Shown here: piece after piece, positions 61,964-64,000 of the stretch
Layout of the letters: each line of letters opens with the position of its first letter
Position numbering within the stretch: position 1 is the stretch's first letter
From: Spirochaetae bacterium HGW-Spirochaetae-1
GTDB lineage: Bacteria > Spirochaetota > UBA4802 > UBA5550
Reading direction: 5' to 3'
Length of the DNA: 64,000 nt
NCBI GenBank assembly: GCA_002839375.1
Contig: PGXY01000001.1
Span: 1 to 64,000, forward strand
Notes under the pieces: generated by a model
Database searches by the model: none
What the model saw: the letters and a program-made list of their open reading frames with translations, nothing else
Told to the model about the DNA's origin: nothing
Program-made: the position numbers and the translations under genes

Positions 61964-63133
61964 TCATGCAGGAGTATCTCCGCTATAAAAAGTTATCCTG
62001 TTTCTGCCATTTTCCTTTGATTGGTATAATGCCCTGTCGGCCATCGTGATGAACTCCTCGGCGTCACCAGGGTCCAGTTCCGGAATGGAGGAATATCCTG
62101 CCGAGACAGTAACATGAAGTGATGTGCCGCTATACTCAATATGCATTAGATCAATCTTTTGCCGGATTCGCTCCATAAAAATTATGGCATCATTTTGTGA
62201 TGTTTCAGGAAGTATGACGGCAAACTCCTCTCCTCCATAGCGGCAGGGGATGTCCATGGATCTGCAGTTGTCCTCGATAACGGCCGCGACCTCCTTGAGT
62301 ACACGGTCTCCTGCCTGGTGGCCATAGGTGTCATTGAATACTTTGAAATGGTCAATGTCAAACATTGCCAGGGTGAGTGGATGTTTATATCGTCGTGATC
62401 GCTTCAGCTCTTCAACCAGGCGTTCCTTGAAATATTTATGGATAAAGAGCCTGGTCATGCCGTCCTTAATTGCCATGGTGTAGAGATCAGCATTTTTAAT
62501 GGCAATTGCCGATTGCGTGGAAATATATTGGAGAATTATCAAATCAAAATGAGTAAATTTTCCATTGATTTTATTGATAGCTTCAATAACGCCGATGATT
62601 TCACCGTCAACGGTAAGAGGAACGGCGAGAATGGAAGATGTCCGCATATGAGATTTTTTATCTGCTATATTGGAAAATCGGGGATCATTGAGAGGATCAT
62701 TGATAATCATGGGAGTACCGTTGCTCCAGACTGTTCCGGCAATTCCTTCCCCTTTTTTCAGGCGGGTGTCCTTCAGCATTTCACCCTCGTCATCCTTGCT
62801 GAGAATAGCAAATTTTAGCTGATTTACCTCAACATCGACCAAAAGCATGCTGCTTCTCTCGCATTGGAGGAGGTCCTTTATTTGCTGGAGGATCCTTTTG
62901 AGGATTTCCTCCTTTTCGAGGGAATTAGTGATGTAGGTGTTTATTTCGATGAGTTGGCGGAATTTTCGGATATGCTCCTTCCTGATCAGCTGATCCTTTT
63001 TTAGCCTGTTATAGGTTATTTTTAAGGACTGAAGGCCGGCTTCTTTTTTAGTATGCTTATTGTTACTGCTCATAAATCTTTGATAATTGTATATATTGCC
63101 GGTTTTGATGAAATCAAACTTTTTCTGGGACAT
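61964..63133 (-). CDS. GAF-GGDEF diguanylate cyclase
   Basis: 389 residues: a helical N-terminal part (about 30-80), a GAF domain (about 80-215; AIAGTVWSNG-like and SILAVPLTVDGEIIGVIEAI) and GGDEF (about 225-385) with an intact GGEEF core in RYGGEEFAVILPE. The RxxD inhibition site (RSMD) lies five residues before it. A soluble, probably active cyclase responding to a small ligand. GAGG before the ATG. Confidence 0.93.
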   Translation of the reverse strand: MSQKKFDFIKTGNIYNYQRFMSSNNKHTKKEAGLQSLKITYNRLKKDQLIRKEHIRKFRQLIEINTYITNSLEKEEILKRILQQIKDLLQCERSSMLLVDVEVNQLKFAILSKDDEGEMLKDTRLKKGEGIAGTVWSNGTPMIINDPLNDPRFSNIADKKSHMRTSSILAVPLTVDGEIIGVIEAINKINGKFTHFDLIILQYISTQSAIAIKNADLYTMAIKDGMTRLFIHKYFKERLVEELKRSRRYKHPLTLAMFDIDHFKVFNDTYGHQAGDRVLKEVAAVIEDNCRSMDIPCRYGGEEFAVILPETSQNDAIIFMERIRQKIDLMHIEYSGTSLHVTVSAGYSSIPELDPGDAEEFITMADRALYQSKENGRNRITFYSGDTPA

Positions 63134-63253
63134 GGTGTATTTACCTCACGGATTACCGGTCAGGCTCATCGGGCATATAAATCAGTTTAATGTAATAAAA
63201 TTCAAAAAAAAATCCAGCAAATAAAAATATTTTTTTATTTTTATAATTTTATA

Positions 63254-63282
63254 TTGACAGAAAATAACCACCAGTCTATATG
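63254..63282 (+). promoter_or_regulatory. Strong promoter of the 5S rRNA gene
   Basis: TTGACA (63254-63259), 17-base spacer, TATATG (63277-63282), with an A/T-rich stretch upstream like an UP element. Confidence 0.85.
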
Positions 63283-63308
63283 GTTACTTACATTGATGAA
63301 AATGATTT

Positions 63309-63426
<118 letters not shown>

Positions 63427-63446
63427 TTGGCATCATACATAATTAT

Positions 63447-63478
63447 AAAAAAAGGACATCGAAAGATGTCCTTTTTTA
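63447..63478 (+). terminator. Terminator of the 5S rRNA gene
   Basis: Stem aaaaaaaggacatc (63447-63460) with gatgtcctttttt (63465-63477), GAAA tetraloop, T run. Confidence 0.93.
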
Positions 63479-63502
63479 TTTTGCAAAATGTATGAATAAA
63501 AA

Positions 63503-63527
63503 AAAAGGCGACTAAAAGTCGCCTTTT
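63503..63527 (-). terminator. Terminator of the minus-strand lipoprotein gene
   Basis: Stem aaaaggcgact (63503-63513) with agtcgcctttt (63517-63527). The minus-strand T run is the A run before it. It lies 25 bases after the stop at 63553. Confidence 0.88.
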
Positions 63528-63552
63528 CCGGTTTTAAGGGAAATTAAATCAG

Positions 63553-64000
63553 TTATTCCCAATCAGCAGCAGATACTTTCTTTTTAAGGCCCTTTGCTTT
63601 TACTTCATAGATTATTTCACAGTTATCTTCCGCATCATAAGTCACTTTATATACAGACCCACCTTTAATAGTGCCCTGTATTTCCTGAGCAATGGCAATT
63701 CCGGTCATTTCGAAATTAGACATACCAGCAGCGCCCTCAATTTTAGATCCTTTGAATTTCTCAAGAACCTGATACTGAGCATTAAGAATAGCAGCGCGTT
63801 TGGCAGCTTCTCTTCTCTGAACCTGATTTGTCAGCGTGCGGGTGGGGACACCAGCTGCGGCAATGCGATAGGTATTCTCGTCTATCCAGCCCTCAGTTTT
63901 AAAAGTTTCGCCTTTTACGGTTCCACCCATTTTGCTACCGCCGCATGCGGTCAATGAGAAAAGAATGCCAAAAGAAAGTACCATGGCAACTGCAACAAAT
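63553..64000 (-). CDS. LPP20-like lipoprotein, 5' end outside window
   Basis: At least 148 residues. The frame stays open to the window edge; before the ATG at 63984 it reads FVAVA, part of the same signal peptide, so the true start is beyond 64000. Lipobox LFSLTAC. The mature region shares WIDENTYRIAAAGV, the NAQYQVLEKF-like helix and CEIIYEVKAKGLKKKV with the protein at 59338. Outer-membrane location is likely from the family. Confidence 0.82.
   Translation of the reverse strand, partial: FVAVAMVLSFGILFSLTACGGSKMGGTVKGETFKTEGWIDENTYRIAAAGVPTRTLTNQVQRREAAKRAAILNAQYQVLEKFKGSKIEGAAGMSNFEMTGIAIAQEIQGTIKGGSVYKVTYDAEDNCEIIYEVKAKGLKKKVSAADWE

Overview
The window looks like chromosomal DNA of a Gram-negative, probably spirochaetal bacterium. 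Pointers to a Leptospira-like lineage are: a lone 5S rRNA gene with its own promoter (63254-63426), many loosely conserved lipoprotein signals, a class III adenylate cyclase plus a double cyclic-nucleotide-binding protein, and dense two-component/c-di-GMP signalling. The assignment rests on gene content only. No tRNA, CRISPR array, prophage or intact insertion sequence was seen.

1-9.1 kb is a signalling block: a cut-off histidine kinase, two near-identical stand-alone receivers, a REC-PAS-GGDEF protein and a REC-HD-GYP protein arranged as a duplicated cassette, then a small membrane protein, a STAS-like protein with a HAMP-adenylate cyclase, and a REC-PAS-PAS-ATPase protein. 9.2-11 kb has purM and a metallo-beta-lactamase-fold gene. 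11.0-12.2 kb is a gene graveyard: a frameshifted MetV-like relic, a 102-bp copy of part of the upstream gene, and the tail of a receiver domain. 12.2-25.1 kb is mostly housekeeping: rhomboid, HAD, purE-guaA, manC, a WHy-domain protein, crotonase, rplM-rpsI and recX, with a truncated EamA gene. 25.3-42.9 kb has alaS, an LtaS-like sulfatase-fold enzyme, a degenerate REC-REC-GGDEF protein, cheX, a solute symporter, glycerate 2-kinase, an amidase/HtrA/small exported protein operon, a stand-alone AICAR formyltransferase and a YjbQ protein.

43-49.3 kb has a tandem cNMP-binding protein, DJ-1 and TelA, then a divergent pair: a small alarmone synthetase fused to TPRs and a small alarmone hydrolase-like HD protein. 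49.4-50.2 kb holds the most striking locus: a promoter-terminator unit (small RNA or leader) followed by an AhpD-like gene with an in-frame TGA exactly where the second Cys of CxxCxxxH belongs, and a SECIS-like hairpin 18 nt further on, so probably a selenoprotein. 50.2-55.8 kb has a MalY/PatB lyase, a methyltransferase, small Cys-rich proteins, a flavin reductase, an amino-acid permease and a steroid 5-alpha-reductase-family enzyme. 55.8-64 kb has a cyclophilin, nadC, uvrB, two related LPP20-like lipoproteins (the last one cut by the window edge), a START-domain protein with a perfect 13-bp dyad near a TetR gene, a GAF-GGDEF cyclase and the lone 5S gene.

A dispersed family of short elements with inverted ends (AAGGGAACCTCTA... 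/ ...TAGAGGTGCCC) occurs between genes across the window.
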